Below, piece after piece: positions 6,740 through 8,275 of a stretch of 8,275 nt of DNA. The position numbers and the translations under genes are program-made. Within the stretch, counting starts at the first letter, position 1; every line of letters starts with the position of its first letter. Source of the DNA: Pseudomonadota bacterium (lineage in GTDB: Bacteria > Pseudomonadota > Alphaproteobacteria > Acetobacterales > Acetobacteraceae); contig JAJZCS010000079.1 in the NCBI GenBank assembly GCA_021829055.1, positions 1 to 8,275 of the forward strand. The letters run 5' to 3'. The notes under the pieces are model-generated. The model searched no databases. It worked only from the letters and a program-made list of their open reading frames with translations, and was not told the DNA's origin.

Positions 6740-7671
6740 GACCGGCATCGTCCGTTTTGCTGCTAACTACGTTAACAGGTTTCGGATACGGACTACTCGC
6801 ATGGATGGGCGTATTCGAGATTTTTGGCGGACTACCAGACACGCGCTCGTTCGGCCCCGCCGCAACTTTGACGGCCTTGGGCTTCGCTTCTGCAGGGCTG
6901 GTCGCATCAACCATGCATCTGGGACGACCGGAGCGTGCCTGGCGTGCTTTCAGTCAGTGGCGCTCGTCGTGGCTCGCACGCGAGGGCCTCGCGGCCGCAG
7001 CAACCAATCTGCCCGCGCTTGGTTTTGCAATCTCGTGGTGGATAAGCGGACCAGACGTCCCATTGACAGTTGCATTAGGGTTATGCACCGGTGTGATGGC
7101 CATGCTAACGATAGGCTGTACAGCAATGATTTATGCGAGCCTCAAGCCAATCCGACAATGGTATAATGCCCACACATTGCCAGATTATTTGATCTACGGC
7201 GCATTCTCTGGAATTTTGCTACTAACCTTGATACTCGGGTTTAGCCATGGCGCAGTGCGTCTGGCGGCAGGCATCGGGACGGTCCTCGGAGTTACAGGCC
7301 TAATAGCGAAACGCGCCTACTGGACCTACATCGATTCGCAAACGCCTATGGTGACTTTGGCCAGTGCATTAGGATTCTCGTCAGGCCTTGTACGCCCGCT
7401 GGACCTACCGCATTTTACCGAGAATTTCATCCTTCGCGAAATGGGCTTCCGAATCGCCCGTAGGCACCGAACGAAACTACGGAGGCTTGTTATTTTAGTA
7501 GCGTTCGCAATCCCGATCGCATGCGCAGGTCTGGCTGCCCTCGGAGTTATGCCAGAGGCACTGAGCGTGTTCGCAGCGATGAGCGCTGGGATGGGCCTGT
7601 TTATCGAGCGTTGGTTGTTTTTTGCCGAGGCAACTCATGTCGCCGCCATTTACTACGGGCGAGCGGCGTAA
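6736..7671 (+). CDS. soeC: Sulfite dehydrogenase membrane anchor SoeC (DmsC-like)
   Basis: A 311-residue integral membrane protein that anchors SoeAB and passes electrons to the quinone pool. Eight hydrophobic segments can be drawn, at roughly 7-29, 42-60, 83-103, 108-133, 152-170, 175-193, 250-270 and 276-298, as in DmsC-type anchors rather than the NrfD/PsrC type. Conserved-looking polar segments are STMHLGRPERAWRAFSQW (about 58-75) followed by SSWLAREG, MIYASLKPIRQWYN (131-144), ENFILREMGFRIARRHRTKL (229-248) and ERWLFFAEATHVAAIYYG (291-308). These match the SoeC family as I recall it. The start overlaps the soeB stop (ATGA) and sits just behind the hairpin at 6718-6733. The reading frame downstream of the TAA is open for another 31 codons. 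There is no sign of truncation. Confidence 0.87.
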   Translation: MRPASSVLLLTTLTGFGYGLLAWMGVFEIFGGLPDTRSFGPAATLTALGFASAGLVASTMHLGRPERAWRAFSQWRSSWLAREGLAAAATNLPALGFAISWWISGPDVPLTVALGLCTGVMAMLTIGCTAMIYASLKPIRQWYNAHTLPDYLIYGAFSGILLLTLILGFSHGAVRLAAGIGTVLGVTGLIAKRAYWTYIDSQTPMVTLASALGFSSGLVRPLDLPHFTENFILREMGFRIARRHRTKLRRLVILVAFAIPIACAGLAALGVMPEALSVFAAMSAGMGLFIERWLFFAEATHVAAIYYGRAA

Positions 7672-7896
7672 TTGGCGCAGGCTAGCACAGCATACAGCAC
7701 TGCTGCGCTGGAGGAAACGTTCCCACTAATTGACTGGTGTGGTATTGTTGTAGAAGGCGTTAGCTGAACGGACGACGAACGGTTGCGCAGGCAGACACCA
7801 AACCGCGACCAACGGTCAGCCTCAGGAATTACGTGTCAAGGCTTGGATAAGAAAGACAATTCGTAGCTCCATTTTTGGTATGTTTTAGTGCTGCTA
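7672..7896. other. Gap after soeC, no clear gene
   Basis: This stretch of 225 bases (316 to the next start codon, counting the IS630 end) holds no convincing gene. Directly after the soeC TAA the same frame runs on from a TTG at 7672 for 31 codons to a TGA at 7765-7767 (the tail reads FPLIDWCGIVVEGVS). It has no ribosome binding site of its own. CAGCACTGCTG (about 7697-7707) is a small perfect inverted repeat, but no T run follows, so it is not a convincing terminator. I see no promoter or RNA gene. Confidence 0.4.
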
Positions 7897-8275
7897 GAGC
7901 GTTTTCCTATCTGAATGAATCGGAAGGGATTTCCAAAACGGCTTTGATCTGATTCAAGATGTGTGCTGGCGAAGGAGGCCGGCATGCATGGCGAGAGCGA
8001 TTTCCCTTGATCTTCGGCGGCGTGTCTGTGCTGCCATATCGGAAGGTCTTTCGTGCCGCGAGGCGGCGGCACGTTTTGAGGTCAGCGCGTCCAGCGCGAT
8101 CCGCTGGCAGGCCCAGATGAGAGCCTCTGGTGACATTGCTCCGTTGCGTAACGGTGGTGATCGCAAGTCCGGCCGGATTGAGGCGGAAGCGGAGTTCATT
8201 CTTCGCCAGGTCGAGGAGCGCCGCGATATCACGCTGGCTGAACTGCAAGAAAAACTCGCGGCGCACGGAACCCGG
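7897..8275 (+). mobile_element. IS630-family element, left end, truncated by the window edge
   Basis: The TA at 7895-7896 is the likely target dinucleotide, because IS630 elements insert into and duplicate TA. The element would begin with GAGCGTTTTCC at 7897, about 90 bases before its transposase start. The stretch between contains GGAAGGGATTTCC and other short inverted repeats. The right end is outside the window, so completeness cannot be judged. The family is assigned from the protein; the exact end is inferred from the TA rule. Confidence 0.6.
7988..8275 (+). CDS. IS630-family transposase, N-terminal part
   Basis: An open frame of 96 codons that runs off the right edge of the window. It starts MARAISLDLRRRVCAAISEG, then LSCREAAARFEVSASSAIRW. 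This is the N-terminal helix-turn-helix of IS630 transposases (REAAARFEVSASSAIRW is the HTH core). A linker that includes GDRKSGRIEAEAEFILRQVE follows, and then the beginning of the second helical domain (LAELQEKLAAHGTR). The DDE catalytic domain would lie beyond the window. A strong ribosome binding site (AAGGAGG, 7972-7978) precedes ATG 7988 by nine bases. The alternative ATG at 7984 is in another frame and stops early. No frameshift is visible in the part present, unlike the decayed elements at the left end. Confidence 0.85.
   Translation, partial: MARAISLDLRRRVCAAISEGLSCREAAARFEVSASSAIRWQAQMRASGDIAPLRNGGDRKSGRIEAEAEFILRQVEERRDITLAELQEKLAAHGTR

Noticed and set aside
3159..7671. Identification as thiosulfate or polysulfide reductase (phs/psr)
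   Set aside because: Those enzymes usually have a Tat-exported catalytic subunit and an NrfD-type anchor. Here there is no Tat leader, and the anchor is DmsC-like with SoeC-type motifs.
7690..7715. Inverted repeat CAGCACTGCTG as a soeC terminator
   Set aside because: The stem is only five pairs with a one-base centre, and no T run follows.
1484..7904. AGAGCGTTT occurs on both sides of the island (1484-1492 and 7896-7904), suggesting flanking direct repeats
   Set aside because: The match is only nine bases and then diverges. Many nine-base repeats are expected by chance in about 8 kb.
1..8275. CRISPR array, tRNA or rRNA genes
   Set aside because: No regularly spaced repeats and no tRNA or rRNA signature sequences are visible on either strand.

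Overview
The window carries a compact four-gene metabolic island (about 1612-7671, all on the + strand) set between insertion-sequence debris on the left and the start of an IS630-type transposase on the right. The IS proteins resemble families that are common in Alphaproteobacteria. No rRNA or tRNA is present, so the host is a guess: probably an alphaproteobacterium with sulfur chemistry. By eye, the IS stretches are very GC-rich (one 60-base row around 901-960 is about 70% GC). The metabolic genes are clearly lower (sampled rows about 43-53%), which fits separate histories for the island and its surroundings.

Layout. 1-121 is unassigned sequence, possibly the edge of another element. About 122-590 is the 3' half of a decayed IS5-family element on the - strand. 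About 573-1433 is the 5' half of a decayed IS1182-family element, also on the - strand, and the two are joined at a scar. 1434-1611 is a leader region with a possible promoter. 1612-3078 encodes a group II PLP-dependent amino acid decarboxylase. 3159-5999, 5996-6739 and 6736-7671 encode a molybdopterin oxidoreductase, a four-cluster ferredoxin subunit and a DmsC-like membrane anchor. These three match the SoeABC membrane-bound sulfite:quinone oxidoreductase in motif content, gene order and subunit sizes. 7672-7896 is non-coding apart from a short in-frame extension after soeC. 7897 to the end is the left end and 5' part of an IS630-family element.

How the genes work together. SoeA has no Tat signal, so its Mo active site should lie in the cytoplasm. 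It would oxidise sulfite to sulfate there and pass electrons through its own cluster and the four clusters of SoeB to quinone at SoeC. The three genes are translationally coupled by ATGA overlaps, and a perfect 6-bp hairpin lies just ahead of the soeC start codon. The decarboxylase upstream keeps the PLP lysine, the PLP aspartate and the catalytic loop tyrosine. Its link to sulfite oxidation is unexplained. One hypothesis is that it acts on a sulfur-containing acidic amino acid (cysteate or cysteine sulfinate) whose breakdown feeds sulfite to Soe, but the sequence does not show its substrate.

The points most worth a second look are the decarboxylase-soeABC pairing, the hairpin before soeC, a possible leaderless promoter for the decarboxylase, and the IS-flanked arrangement.
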